Shown piece by piece: positions 37,972-47,766 of a stretch of DNA of 64,000 nt. Location of the stretch: the NCBI RefSeq assembly GCF_918741275.1, contig NZ_CAKKNA010000009.1, positions 1 to 64,000 on the forward strand, read 5' to 3'. Under the pieces are notes generated by a model that saw nothing but the letters and a program-made list of their open reading frames with translations, had not been told where the DNA came from and ran no database searches. Source of the stretch: Bacillus sp. CECT 9360. GTDB taxonomy: Bacteria > Bacillota > Bacilli > Bacillales > DSM-1321. The stretch's first letter is position 1, and each line of letters starts with the position of its first letter. The translations under genes were made by a program, and so were the position numbers.

Positions 37972-39240
37972 ATGACACAAGGTGAAAAAATTAGAGTAGA
38001 GAACGGTACTTTGAATGTACCAAATAATCCAGTCATTCCTTTCATTGAAGGGGACGGCATCGGTCCAGACATTTGGGCGGCAGCATCACGCGTTTTGGAA
38101 GCATCAGTAGACAAGGCTTACAACGGCGAAAAGAAAATCGTCTGGAAAGAAGTTCTTGCAGGAGAAAAGGCATTCAAGCAAACTGGCGAATGGCTTCCGG
38201 CAGAAACTTTGGATGCTATCCGTGAGTACTTCATTGCGATCAAAGGCCCGCTTACAACACCAATCGGCGGCGGAATCCGTTCATTGAATGTGGCGCTGCG
38301 CCAAGAACTTGATCTATTTGTCTGTTTGCGTCCTGTACGTTATTTTGATGGAGTTCCTTCTCCGGTTAAGCGTCCTGAAGATACGGACATGGTTATCTTC
38401 CGTGAAAATACGGAAGACATTTATGCAGGTATTGAATATGCTAAAGGCTCTGATGAAGTGAAGAAGTTAATCAATTTCCTTCAAAACGAACTGGGCGTTA
38501 ATAAAATCCGTTTCCCTGAAACTTCTGGTATCGGCATTAAGCCAGTTTCTGAAGAAGGTACACAACGCCTTGTACGCGCGGCAATCAACTATGCGATCAA
38601 AGAAGGACGCAAATCAGTGACTCTGGTACATAAAGGCAATATCATGAAGTACACTGAAGGTGCCTTTAAGAGCTGGGGCTATGAATTAGCGGAAAAAGAA
38701 TTCGGGGATAAAGTATTCACTTGGGGACAATACGATCGCATCAGTGAAGAACAAGGTGCTGAGGCAGCTAACAAAGCTCAGGCTAATGCTGAAGCTGAGG
38801 GCAAAATCATTATTAAGGATTCCATTGCAGATATCTTCTTACAGCAAATCCTTACACGTCCAAAAGAATTTGATGTAGTAGCAACAATGAACTTGAACGG
38901 CGACTACATTTCCGACGCTCTTGCTGCACAGGTTGGCGGTATTGGTATCGCTCCTGGAGCAAACATCAACTATGAAACTGGACATGCTATTTTTGAAGCA
39001 ACCCATGGAACTGCTCCAAAATATGCAGGCCAAGATAAAGTAAACCCGTCTTCTGTTCTCCTTTCAGGTGTATTGATGCTTGAGCACCTTGGCTGGACTG
39101 AAGCGGCTAAAATGATTATGAACTCAGTGGAGAAAACAATTTCTTCTAAGGTTGTAACGTACGACTTTGCGCGTCTGATGGAAGGCGCTAGAGAAGTTAA
39201 ATGCTCTGAGTTCGCTGACGAATTGATTAAAAATCTTTAA
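37972..39240 (+). CDS. icd: NADP-dependent isocitrate dehydrogenase
   Basis: A 422-residue enzyme of the standard bacterial length with the substrate site around [17 protein letters not shown] and the C-terminal cofactor region ([19 protein letters not shown]). Oxidises isocitrate to 2-oxoglutarate, competing with AceA for isocitrate. GGAGG lies before the ATG. Confidence 0.97.
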   Translation: MTQGEKIRVENGTLNVPNNPVIPFIEGDGIGPDIWAAASRVLEASVDKAYNGEKKIVWKEVLAGEKAFKQTGEWLPAETLDAIREYFIAIKGPLTTPIGGGIRSLNVALRQELDLFVCLRPVRYFDGVPSPVKRPEDTDMVIFRENTEDIYAGIEYAKGSDEVKKLINFLQNELGVNKIRFPETSGIGIKPVSEEGTQRLVRAAINYAIKEGRKSVTLVHKGNIMKYTEGAFKSWGYELAEKEFGDKVFTWGQYDRISEEQGAEAANKAQANAEAEGKIIIKDSIADIFLQQILTRPKEFDVVATMNLNGDYISDALAAQVGGIGIAPGANINYETGHAIFEATHGTAPKYAGQDKVNPSSVLLSGVLMLEHLGWTEAAKMIMNSVEKTISSKVVTYDFARLMEGAREVKCSEFADELIKNL

Positions 39241-39248
39241 TTAATAAT

Positions 39249-39297
39249 TGGATCTCTATGAAAGCTGAGTCCTAGGGCATTCATAGGGATTTCTCTA
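39249..39297 (+). terminator. Possible terminator after icd
   Basis: ATCTCTATGAA and TTCATAGGGAT pair with G-T wobble across a 20-base loop; only a short T-rich tail follows. Confidence 0.4.
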
Positions 39298-39326
39298 TTA
39301 ATTATTGTTTGAATTTTTAAAATAAG

Positions 39327-39360
39327 GGCTCTGTTATAAAGTATTGTTGATAAATATCAT
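39327..39360. repeat. Solo MITE-like end upstream of mdh
   Basis: GGCTCTGTTATAAAGTATTG, then TTGATAA, resembles the left end of the MITEs (GGCTCTGTTAAACGATAATG). No matching right end is seen nearby. Possibly the remnant of an element or chance similarity. Confidence 0.35.
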
Positions 39361-39391
39361 CCTTACATAATCGATCCGAGGAGGAACTGAC

Positions 39392-40330
39392 ATGTCCCTG
39401 AAACGTAAAAAAATTTCGGTTATTGGTAGCGGATTTACTGGTGCGACAACTGCATTTTTATTAGCTCAAAAAGAACTTGGCGATGTCGTATTGGTCGATA
39501 TTCCGCAAATGGAAAACCCGACGAAAGGCAAGGCGCTTGATATGCTTGAAGCCGGTCCTGTCCAAGGTTTTGACGCTAATATCACCGGTACGTCAAACTA
39601 CGAAGATACTGCGGATTCAGATATCGTCATTATCACTGCTGGGATTGCCCGTAAACCAGGCATGAGTCGTGACGACCTGGTACAAACAAACCAAAAAGTC
39701 ATGAAATCGGTTACACAACAAATCGTAAAATATTCACCAAACAGCTATATTATCGTTCTTACTAACCCGGTTGACGCAATGACATATACTGTATTTAAAG
39801 AATCCGGCTTCCCTAAAAACCGTGTAATCGGCCAATCTGGAGTTCTCGATACTGCTCGCTTCCGTACATTCGTAGCCCAGGAGCTGAACCTTTCAGTTAA
39901 GGACGTTACCGGCTTCGTTTTAGGCGGACACGGCGATGACATGGTGCCGCTTGTGCGCTATTCTTACGCGGGAGGCATTCCATTGGAAACGCTTATTCCA
40001 AAGGATCGCCTGGATGCGATCGTTGAACGCACACGTAAAGGCGGCGGTGAAATCGTTAACCTTCTAGGAAACGGCAGTGCTTACTACGCTCCTGCTGCTT
40101 CACTAGTTGAAATGGCGGAAGCAATCCTTAAGGACCAGCGCCGCGTCATTCCTTCTATCGCTTACCTTGAAGGAGAATACGGGTATGATGGCATTTACCT
40201 TGGTGTCCCTGCAGTATTGGGTGCCGGCGGTATCGAACAAATCATCGAGCTTGAATTGCAAGAAGATGAGAAAGCAGCACTTGCTAAATCAGCCGAATCA
40301 GTGAAAAGTGTCATGAAGGTATTACAATAA
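39392..40330 (+). CDS. mdh: Malate dehydrogenase
   Basis: A 312-residue LDH-like malate dehydrogenase with NAD loop [10 protein letters not shown], substrate loop [22 protein letters not shown] and catalytic His in [10 protein letters not shown]. Closes the TCA cycle from malate to oxaloacetate. GAGGAG before the ATG. No own terminator directly after it, but one stands at 40396. Confidence 0.97.
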   Translation: MSLKRKKISVIGSGFTGATTAFLLAQKELGDVVLVDIPQMENPTKGKALDMLEAGPVQGFDANITGTSNYEDTADSDIVIITAGIARKPGMSRDDLVQTNQKVMKSVTQQIVKYSPNSYIIVLTNPVDAMTYTVFKESGFPKNRVIGQSGVLDTARFRTFVAQELNLSVKDVTGFVLGGHGDDMVPLVRYSYAGGIPLETLIPKDRLDAIVERTRKGGGEIVNLLGNGSAYYAPAASLVEMAEAILKDQRRVIPSIAYLEGEYGYDGIYLGVPAVLGAGGIEQIIELELQEDEKAALAKSAESVKSVMKVLQ

Positions 40331-40395
40331 TTGCTAAAATGCTTGAGCAAGACACAAGCCACATTGTAAAAGTTTCATATTTCCATTACATTTAA

Positions 40396-40427
40396 GAAGA
40401 GGATGTCCTTTGGGCACCCTCTTTTTT
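40396..40427 (+). terminator. Terminator between mdh and the MaoC-like gene
   Basis: AGAGGATGTCC and GGGCACCCTCT stem (imperfect) with TTTTTT. Confidence 0.75.
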
Positions 40428-40472
40428 CCAAATTACAAATTAGTTGAATCAATTTTTCGGAGGCGATTATTC

Positions 40473-40946
40473 ATGCTCTTAAAAAAAAGAAAGCTCGGCA
40501 GGAAGATTGATGAAATTACTATCGGAGAAAAATTGACCCTTACTGAGAAAATGGAAGACAAAGATCTTTTACTATATCTCGGCTTGACCAATGACGCGAA
40601 CCCTCTTTATATCCAGCATGACTATGCTTCCCAAACATCCTACAAAAAACCGATTGTTCCGAATATTATGCTGCTTGGAATTATCACATCCGCTGTTTCA
40701 AAATATTTGCCGGGTCCGGGCAGCCATATTCTCTCACAAGCCATTGAATTTCCAAGACCGGTTTACCATTCAAGTACCGTGATATTCCTTTTCGAGGTAA
40801 TCGAAGTAAACGTAGAAAATGAGGTTGTAGGAATCGAAGTATCCGGCATAAACGATGACAAAGAAATCGTTTTAAAAGGCAATATTAACGTTTGTCCGCC
40901 AAAACAGACTGTTTCGTTGGATGGCAGCATTCTCGATAATTTTTAA
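40473..40946 (+). CDS. MaoC-like hotdog protein with altered active-site motif
   Basis: A 157-residue single hotdog-fold protein of the MaoC/(R)-hydratase group. The hydratase motif D-x-NP-x-H is here DANPLYIQHD (residues 41-50). The Asp and NP are kept, but Tyr46 stands where the catalytic His is expected; a His occurs three residues later. It may be a non-catalytic acyl-CoA binder or use another residue. Start at 40473 behind CGGAGG. It lies between mdh and phoP. Confidence 0.8.
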   Translation: MLLKKRKLGRKIDEITIGEKLTLTEKMEDKDLLLYLGLTNDANPLYIQHDYASQTSYKKPIVPNIMLLGIITSAVSKYLPGPGSHILSQAIEFPRPVYHSSTVIFLFEVIEVNVENEVVGIEVSGINDDKEIVLKGNINVCPPKQTVSLDGSILDNF

Positions 40947-41104
40947 CAGCTAAGCCCTGGTAAAAGATTTCCGACAGGGTTTTCAGCATGACCCCTCGGA
41001 GGACATTGTTTGAAAAAGTTTTCCTTATTCTTTTTTTTTCATTATAATAAAAGTGGATGAAGGCTCAGATTGGTATTGGGGTACTATTTATTCAGGAGGA
41101 AGCC

Positions 41105-41821
41105 ATGTCTAAAAAAATTCTCGTTGTAGATGATGAAAAATCAATCCTGACTTTGCTGCAATATAATTTGGAGCAGGCGGGCTATTCCGTTATAACCGCA
41201 ATGGATGGGGAAGAAGGCAAAAACCTTGCGATAGAGAAGAATCCTGATTTAATCGTTTTGGATTTAATGCTTCCAAAGCTGGACGGTATCGAGGTGTGTA
41301 AGCAGCTTCGTCAACAGAAAATGATGGTGCCGATACTTATGCTGACCGCAAAAGATGACGAATTTGATAAAGTTCTCGGCCTTGAGCTTGGCGCGGATGA
41401 TTATATGACAAAGCCATTCAGCCCTCGCGAGGTGGTCGCACGCATTAAGGCGATTTTTAGACGTTCACAAATTCAGGCTGAAATGAAGGGAAGCGAGCTT
41501 GGCGACGGTGAATTGTTGAAGTACGGCGGCTTAAGCATTTATCCAGATCGTTACGAGGCATATTTTGAAGAGAACCTGCTTGAGTTGACGCCAAAGGAGT
41601 TCGAATTGCTGCTGTACCTTGCCAAACATAAGGGCAGAGTGTTGACGAGAGACCAGTTGTTAAGTGCCGTCTGGAACTATGACTTTGCCGGTGATACACG
41701 CATTGTTGATGTGCATATCTCGCATCTTCGTGAAAAAATTGAAAATAATTCAAAAAAACCTCTGTATATCAAAACGATTCGCGGACTGGGCTATAAGCTT
41801 GAGGAGCCGAAAACGGAATGA
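41105..41821 (+). CDS. phoP: Phosphate-response regulator PhoP
   Basis: A 238-residue OmpR-family regulator. Receiver domain 1-120 with acidic pocket (DDE), phosphorylated Asp in LIVLDLMLPKLDG and Lys in TKPFSPREV; C-terminal winged helix 135-235. Pairs with PhoR for phosphate starvation control. ATG at 41105 behind AGGAGG. Overlaps phoR by ATGA. Confidence 0.95.
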   Translation: MSKKILVVDDEKSILTLLQYNLEQAGYSVITAMDGEEGKNLAIEKNPDLIVLDLMLPKLDGIEVCKQLRQQKMMVPILMLTAKDDEFDKVLGLELGADDYMTKPFSPREVVARIKAIFRRSQIQAEMKGSELGDGELLKYGGLSIYPDRYEAYFEENLLELTPKEFELLLYLAKHKGRVLTRDQLLSAVWNYDFAGDTRIVDVHISHLREKIENNSKKPLYIKTIRGLGYKLEEPKTE

Positions 41822-43593
41822 CAAAATTCAGGGCCAGGCTTCTTTTTGCTTTAATCAGCCTTATCACCGTCGTTCTGTTAGCAGCCGGCCTGCTAATGGG
41901 CCACTTATTTAAAAGCTATTATATAAATACATTTAATGAAAGAATCCAAAAAGAAACAGTCTTTATTTCTAATTACATAAAAGAACAAGGTGGAATTACT
42001 GCTTTTTTAAGAGACGGCCCGAAAGCTGGACTCCATGCATTACTGGATTCCAATTTCACTATATTATCAGCTAACGGTACAGTGCTGTATGATTCGAATG
42101 TTAATAAAAGGAACAATCGGGAAAGCCATTCAGTGATCCTGAATCAAATTGTCATGCATAAAGACTCCGATACAGAAGGTTATGAAGTGCTGGAGGGGTC
42201 CCTGGGGTCCCCTGATCTGCATTATTATTGGAAATCAGTCGAAAGTGACAATGAAGTGGAAGGGTATGTTGTCCTTGGCAATGAAATGGATGTCATCAAA
42301 CAGGTAAATCGGCAAATGTGGTGGATATTAGCCGCCAGCCTTGGTGCGTCATTGATTGTCATCATCATGATCGTAAGTCGGATTGCTACTAGATATACCC
42401 GGCCAATCGAGGCTGCAACGACAACAGCGATCGAATTGGCAAAAGGAAACTATCGTGCGCGGACGTATGAGGAGCGATCCCATGAAGCTGCGATGCTCAG
42501 CACATCACTCAATATTCTCGCAAGGAATCTTCAGGAAATGGAGATTGCCAGGGAAATGCAACAGGATCGGCTTGAAACATTGATAGAGAATATCGGGAGC
42601 AGTGTCCTGCTTATTGACAACAAAGGGTATGTGACACTGATCAATCGTGAATATAAGGAACTGTTTAACGTGGAAGCCGCTGATTTTCTTTACAGGGTGT
42701 ATTATGAAGTGATCGAGCACAAGGAGATCATTCGCATAATAGAAGAGATCTTTATGACCGAAAAAAGCATGAAGCGCCAGCTGCTTATCCCATTAGAGAT
42801 CGACAGGAAGCATTTCGAGGTATACGGCGCACCCATTATCGGAAACCAGAATGAATGGAAAGGCATTCTCATCGTATTTCACGACATAACAGAGTTAAAG
42901 AAGCTGGAGCAAATGCGAAAAGATTTTGTCGCCAATGTATCCCATGAGTTAAAGACCCCGATCACTTCAATAAAAGGGTTCTCGGAGACATTACTTGATG
43001 GAGCGATGAAGGATGAGGAAGCGCTGCAGAATTTCTTGTCGATTATTTTAAAGGAAAGTGACCGGCTTCAGGCGTTGATACAAGAATTATTGGACTTATC
43101 TAAGATTGAACAACAGGAATTTGTCCTCAATCTCGAGTTCTTGAATTTGTGTCAATTGCTTCAAGAAACACATGCCATCCTTCAGGGGAAAGCGGTTAAA
43201 AAAAATATTTCTCTTATCCTGCATGCGCCGGAACACCCTGTGAGGATAAAGGGTGATTCTTCCCGGGTCAAGCAAATATTCATTAACTTAATTACGAACG
43301 CACTAAACTATACAGGCAATGGCGGAAAAGTAGACATTACAATAACGGAGGTAAAGCATGCGGTGAAGGTGGCTGTACAAGATAGCGGCATCGGCATCGA
43401 GAAAAAAGAACTCCCCCGTATTTTTGAACGCTTTTACAGAGTGGATAAAGCAAGAAGTAGAAACTCGGGCGGCACAGGCCTTGGGCTTGCGATTGTAAAG
43501 CATATTGTTGAAGCCCATAAAGGGAAAATCACGGTGAACAGCGAGCCTGGAAAGGGTACGACTTTCACGGTATTTTTTAATAAGAAAGCATAA
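41818..43593 (+). CDS. phoR: Phosphate sensor histidine kinase PhoR
   Basis: A 591-residue membrane kinase: transmembrane segment 1 (about 8-30), an extracytoplasmic domain, transmembrane segment 2 (about 165-185), HAMP, PAS (about 245-350), phospho-acceptor His in VANVSHELKTP, and an ATPase domain with NALNYTGNGG, DSGIGI and GGTGLGLAIVKHI. Translationally coupled to phoP. Confidence 0.95.
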   Translation: MTKFRARLLFALISLITVVLLAAGLLMGHLFKSYYINTFNERIQKETVFISNYIKEQGGITAFLRDGPKAGLHALLDSNFTILSANGTVLYDSNVNKRNNRESHSVILNQIVMHKDSDTEGYEVLEGSLGSPDLHYYWKSVESDNEVEGYVVLGNEMDVIKQVNRQMWWILAASLGASLIVIIMIVSRIATRYTRPIEAATTTAIELAKGNYRARTYEERSHEAAMLSTSLNILARNLQEMEIAREMQQDRLETLIENIGSSVLLIDNKGYVTLINREYKELFNVEAADFLYRVYYEVIEHKEIIRIIEEIFMTEKSMKRQLLIPLEIDRKHFEVYGAPIIGNQNEWKGILIVFHDITELKKLEQMRKDFVANVSHELKTPITSIKGFSETLLDGAMKDEEALQNFLSIILKESDRLQALIQELLDLSKIEQQEFVLNLEFLNLCQLLQETHAILQGKAVKKNISLILHAPEHPVRIKGDSSRVKQIFINLITNALNYTGNGGKVDITITEVKHAVKVAVQDSGIGIEKKELPRIFERFYRVDKARSRNSGGTGLGLAIVKHIVEAHKGKITVNSEPGKGTTFTVFFNKKA

Positions 43594-43632
43594 TATATGA
43601 ATATTTAATCTGGATGAAGAGGCTGGAGAGAA

Positions 43633-43649
43633 TTTACAGTATTTTTACA
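43633..43649 (+). promoter_or_regulatory. Paired PhoP-box repeats
   Basis: TTTACA-N5-TTTACA matches the Bacillus PhoP box pair (TT-x-ACA repeats spaced by five). A third similar hexamer, CTTACA, lies at 43679. The site is after phoR and before a terminator. Confidence 0.55.
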
Positions 43650-43717
43650 AAACATTCAATTCTCCTTAATATCATAAGCTTACAATTACTTATGAAAACC
43701 CCTTCATCCAAGGAGTT

Positions 43718-43757
43718 GGAAAAGGTGAGGACAAGACCCCGTCCTCGCCTTTTTCCG
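43718..43757 (+). terminator. Terminator after phoPR
   Basis: GGAAAAGGTGAGGAC pairs with GTCCTCGCCTTTTTCC. Confidence 0.85.
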
Positions 43758-43793
43758 TTCGTAAAAGAAAAAATGTTAACCTATTTAAAGTAA

Positions 43794-43853
43794 AGCCGTT
43801 ATTTTTCTTTCCTTACATTCTCATGGTAGAATGTAAGGAAGAAAATAACGGCT
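43794..43853. other. 60-base near-perfect hairpin upstream of polA
   Basis: AGCCGTTATTTTTCTTTCC and TTACATTCT form one arm (28 bases); AGAATGTAAGGAAGAAAATAACGGCT is the other (26 bases), loop CATGGT. Only two extra T residues break the pairing. No T run follows, so it is not a simple terminator. Confidence 0.7.
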
Positions 43854-43904
43854 ATTTATGTTGTCATAGATTGAGTTCATATAGATGGCAAGGGGGATTT
43901 TGAT

Positions 43905-46538
43905 TTGGGTAAGAAAATCGTTCTGATAGATGGGAATAGCATTGCATACCGTGCTTTTTTTGCGTTGCCGCTCCTTAATAATGATAAAGGCATCCACACG
44001 AATTCGGTATACGGCTTTACGATGATGCTTAACAGAATACTGGATGAAGAGAAACCGACACATATGCTTGTAGCTTTTGACGCCGGGAAAACGACATTCC
44101 GGCATGCCTCATTTAAAGAGTATAAAGGAGGCCGTCAAAAGACTCCGCCTGAGCTGTCTGAACAGTTCCCGTTCATAAGGGAATTATTAGATCATTTCGG
44201 TATTTCCCGGTATGAACTGGAAAACTATGAGGCGGACGACATTATCGGCACCCTTTCGTTGCAGGCAGAAAAAGAAGGCTATGAAGTCAAGGTTATTTCA
44301 GGTGATAAGGATTTGACCCAGCTCTCTTCGCCGACGACGACTGTGAACATTACCAGAAAAGGGATTACAGATATTGAAGAATATACACCAGAGCATATTC
44401 ATGAGAAATACGGGATAGGACCGAATCAGATTATCGATCTGAAAGGCCTGATGGGAGATGCGTCAGATAATATCCCCGGAATTCCTGGTGTCGGGGAGAA
44501 GACGGCACTAAAGCTTCTCCACCAATTTGGGACGGTCGAAAAGCTTTTGGAATCGATCGATGAAGTCACCGGCAATAAACTGAAAGAAAAAATAGAAGAA
44601 CATAAAGAGTCGGCAGTATTAAGCAAGCAGCTTGCGACGATTTCAAGGGAAGTACCATTGGAAATAACACTCGAAGACACGGTCTATCATGGTATGGATA
44701 CAGAGAAGGTAGTTTCTTTTTACAAGGATCTTGGTTTCCGCTCTTTACTTGATAAGATGGATGAAGCAGGAGAGCCTGTGGAAGAAATTGACCAGGAAGA
44801 TATTTCGTTTGAAATAGTGAAAGAAGTCACTTCCGGTCTGTTTGCGGATGAGAGTGCTTTATATATTGAGATATTGGAAGATAATTATTATCGTGCCGAC
44901 ATTATTGGCGTTGCCATTTCTAACGACCAAGGAAACTTTTATATTCCGGCAAAAATGGCATTCGCGTCAGAGGAATTTAAAGAATGGGCCCGTGATGAAA
45001 CGAAAAGGAAAGCGGTGTACGATGCAAAGCGTTCTATCGTTGCTTTGAGAAGAAGGGAAATCGAAATCAAGGGAATCGATTTTGATATTTTCCTCGCTTC
45101 CTATATATTGAACCCCTCGGAATCCGTTGAAGATGTGGCGGCGATAACGAAATCGCAGCAAGGGATACAGCTTCAGTCCGATGAGGCATTTTATGGAAAG
45201 GGAGCGAAGCGTTCGGTTCCGGATGAGGCACAACTCGGTGAACATCTAGCACGGAAATCGCAGGCTATCTTTAAGTTGAAAGAGCCAATGATTGTGTCGT
45301 TGGAGGAAAATGAACAGTACAAACTATTTACTGAATTGGAGATGCCGCTGGCGATTATTTTGGCAGAAATGGAGATTCAAGGGGTAAAAGTGGACGTTGG
45401 GCGCCTTAAGGATATGGGCTCAGAACTGGTAACACGGCTTAAATTAATCGAGGAGAAGATTCATCAATTGGCGGGTGAGGCGTTCAATATTAATTCTCCA
45501 AAACAGCTCGGCGTTATTTTATTTGAAAAGCTGGGGCTCCCTCCCGTAAAGAAGACGAAGACAGGGTATTCAACATCTGCTGACGTCCTTGAAAAGCTTG
45601 AAAGCGAGCATGAGATCGTAAGAGAAATCCTCCATTACCGCCAGCTCGGTAAACTGCAGTCCACTTACATTGAAGGCTTGCTGAAGGTGGTCGATGAAGA
45701 AACATGCAAAGTCCATACTCGGTTTAATCAAGCGCTTACGGCAACAGGACGATTAAGCTCTACCGACCCAAACCTGCAAAACATCCCAATCCGGCTTGAG
45801 GAAGGAAGAAAAATCAGACAGGCATTTATTCCTTCTGAAAAGGATTGGCTCATTTTTGCGGCTGATTATTCACAAATCGAGCTTAGAGTACTGGCTCATA
45901 TTGCAAAGGACGAAGGATTGATCGAGGCTTTCAGGAATGATATGGATATCCATACGAAAACGGCCATGGATGTTTTCCATGTTTCGGAAGCCGAAGTCAA
46001 TTCCAACATGCGCCGCCATGCCAAAGCGGTAAACTTCGGGATTGTGTACGGTATCAGTGACTATGGTTTATCCCAGAGCCTGAACATTAGCAGAAAAGAA
46101 GCAGGAGAATTTATCGAGCAGTATTTAAAGAGCTTCCCTGGGGTTCAGGATTATATGAAAGATAGCATCCATGAAACGAAGCAAAAAGGTTATTCGATGA
46201 CGCTTCTGCAAAGACGGAGATACATTCCCGAGATTACGAGCCGCAATTTCAATTTGCGCAGCTTTGCGGAAAGAACCGCAATGAACACGCCGATTCAGGG
46301 AAGTGCCGCTGATGTTATCAAGCTGGCGATGATTAATATGAGCGAACGGCTGAAGGAAGAAAACATGAAAGCACGGCTATTGCTTCAGGTTCATGATGAA
46401 CTGATTATCGAAGCGCCGCCCGAAGAGTTGGAAATGTTAATGAAAATTGTTCCAGAAGAAATGGAGAGAGCGCTTGAACTAGAGGTGCCATTAAAAGTAG
46501 AGTACGCATACGGCCCGACATGGTTTGACGCAAAATAG
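43905..46538 (+). CDS. polA: DNA polymerase I
   Basis: An 877-residue A-family polymerase. N-terminal 5' nuclease domain (1-290), a middle 3' exonuclease-like domain that in this group lacks the metal-binding residues, and polymerase domain from about 470 with motif A (FAADYSQIELRVLAH) and motif C (LLQVHDELIIEAP). Repair and Okazaki fragment processing. TTG start behind AGGGGGA. Confidence 0.96.
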   Translation: MGKKIVLIDGNSIAYRAFFALPLLNNDKGIHTNSVYGFTMMLNRILDEEKPTHMLVAFDAGKTTFRHASFKEYKGGRQKTPPELSEQFPFIRELLDHFGISRYELENYEADDIIGTLSLQAEKEGYEVKVISGDKDLTQLSSPTTTVNITRKGITDIEEYTPEHIHEKYGIGPNQIIDLKGLMGDASDNIPGIPGVGEKTALKLLHQFGTVEKLLESIDEVTGNKLKEKIEEHKESAVLSKQLATISREVPLEITLEDTVYHGMDTEKVVSFYKDLGFRSLLDKMDEAGEPVEEIDQEDISFEIVKEVTSGLFADESALYIEILEDNYYRADIIGVAISNDQGNFYIPAKMAFASEEFKEWARDETKRKAVYDAKRSIVALRRREIEIKGIDFDIFLASYILNPSESVEDVAAITKSQQGIQLQSDEAFYGKGAKRSVPDEAQLGEHLARKSQAIFKLKEPMIVSLEENEQYKLFTELEMPLAIILAEMEIQGVKVDVGRLKDMGSELVTRLKLIEEKIHQLAGEAFNINSPKQLGVILFEKLGLPPVKKTKTGYSTSADVLEKLESEHEIVREILHYRQLGKLQSTYIEGLLKVVDEETCKVHTRFNQALTATGRLSSTDPNLQNIPIRLEEGRKIRQAFIPSEKDWLIFAADYSQIELRVLAHIAKDEGLIEAFRNDMDIHTKTAMDVFHVSEAEVNSNMRRHAKAVNFGIVYGISDYGLSQSLNISRKEAGEFIEQYLKSFPGVQDYMKDSIHETKQKGYSMTLLQRRRYIPEITSRNFNLRSFAERTAMNTPIQGSAADVIKLAMINMSERLKEENMKARLLLQVHDELIIEAPPEELEMLMKIVPEEMERALELEVPLKVEYAYGPTWFDAK

Positions 46539-46540
46539 AA

Positions 46541-46800
46541 AAACGGATGCGCCTCGCAAACAAGGAACATCGACTAAAATCTGCCACGTCGTGTGGCAAA
46601 CGTCGATGCCAGCCCTTCCTGGGCAAGTCCGACAAGCATAAGACTGGCCCTGGAAGAAGGTGTTTTTTACCTTCTGTAAGGGACAGACTTATGACCTCGA
46701 GGAGCTAGGCGCAGGAGTTAGACAATATAGAACGGCGACTAAAAGCGCCACGTCGTTATGTCTTCGTCGCCATGACCCACATCGTGTGGGCTTATTATAA
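46541..46800. repeat. Modular hairpin repeat between polA and mutM
   Basis: Same family as 34204-34466: GCCACGTCGTGTGGC, CGACAAGCATAAGAC, TTATGACCTCGAGGAGCTAG, and GCCACGTCGTTATGTCTTCG. A hairpin GAAGGTGTTTTTTACCTTC interrupts one module. No gene in it. Confidence 0.75.
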
Positions 46801-46814
46801 TTGGAGGTGGGAAT

Positions 46815-47645
46815 ATGCCTGAGCTGCCGGAAGTGGAAACGATAAGAAGAACGTTGGAACAACTGGTGATTGGAAAGACGATACAAGAGGTTTCGATATT
46901 TTGGCCTAAAATTATTAAGACTCCAGAACAGGCAGAACAGTTTCAGGATGCTCTAAAGGGAGAGACAATCCGCGAAATTGGACGGCGCGGCAAGTTTTTA
47001 ATCTTTTATCTTGATCATTATGCAATGGTTTCACACTTGCGGATGGAAGGGAAATACGGTGTATTTGCTCATGAAGAGATTTATGACAAGCATACACATG
47101 TAATCTTTTCATTTACCGATGGGACGGAACTCCGCTACCGGGATGTCCGCAAATTCGGGACGATGCATTTATTTGCTAAGGGAGAGGAACAAACGAATCT
47201 CCCATTGCTGCACCTTGGACCTGAACCTATGTCAGCTGAATTTACCGTCGAACATTTGACGGAAAAGCTTTCAAAAACAAACCGCAAAATTAAACCTGTG
47301 CTGCTTGATCAAACGGTAGTGGTAGGAATCGGCAACATCTATGTGGATGAATCTTTGTTTCGTTCCGGCATACATCCGGAACGGATTGCCACTTCATTAA
47401 CGACTGCAGAAATTAAGAGTCTGCACAAAGAAATAATAGATACCTTATCGGAAGCGGTTGAAAAAGGCGGCAGCACCATCCGATCCTATGTGAATTCCCA
47501 GGGACAGATTGGCATGTTTCAGCTTGAACTGCTTGTATACGGACGCAAGGGAGAGGAATGCAAACGCTGCGGCACTCCGCTTGAGAAGCAAGTTGTCGGC
47601 GGAAGAGGGACGACCTTTTGCCCTTCCTGCCAACTCAGGTCATAA
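46815..47645 (+). CDS. mutM: Formamidopyrimidine-DNA glycosylase
   Basis: A 276-residue Fpg with N-terminal MPELPEVETIRR (Pro nucleophile and Glu), Lys in LRMEGKYG, the helix-two-turn-helix region, and a C-terminal zinc finger (CKRCGTPLEK...CPSC). Removes oxidised purines such as 8-oxoguanine. GGAGGTGGG before the ATG. Downstream of polA, as in B. subtilis. Confidence 0.97.
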   Translation: MPELPEVETIRRTLEQLVIGKTIQEVSIFWPKIIKTPEQAEQFQDALKGETIREIGRRGKFLIFYLDHYAMVSHLRMEGKYGVFAHEEIYDKHTHVIFSFTDGTELRYRDVRKFGTMHLFAKGEEQTNLPLLHLGPEPMSAEFTVEHLTEKLSKTNRKIKPVLLDQTVVVGIGNIYVDESLFRSGIHPERIATSLTTAEIKSLHKEIIDTLSEAVEKGGSTIRSYVNSQGQIGMFQLELLVYGRKGEECKRCGTPLEKQVVGGRGTTFCPSCQLRS

Positions 47646-47766
47646 ATAAAAGCGAGAGGGAGGGGGCCCCCCACCTTTTCGGGCATTGGCCTAATTACTT
47701 TACACATAGAATTTACTCCTTCCATATACTATCCTAGCGATTCGGAATGCTGGGGAGGACTTTAAG

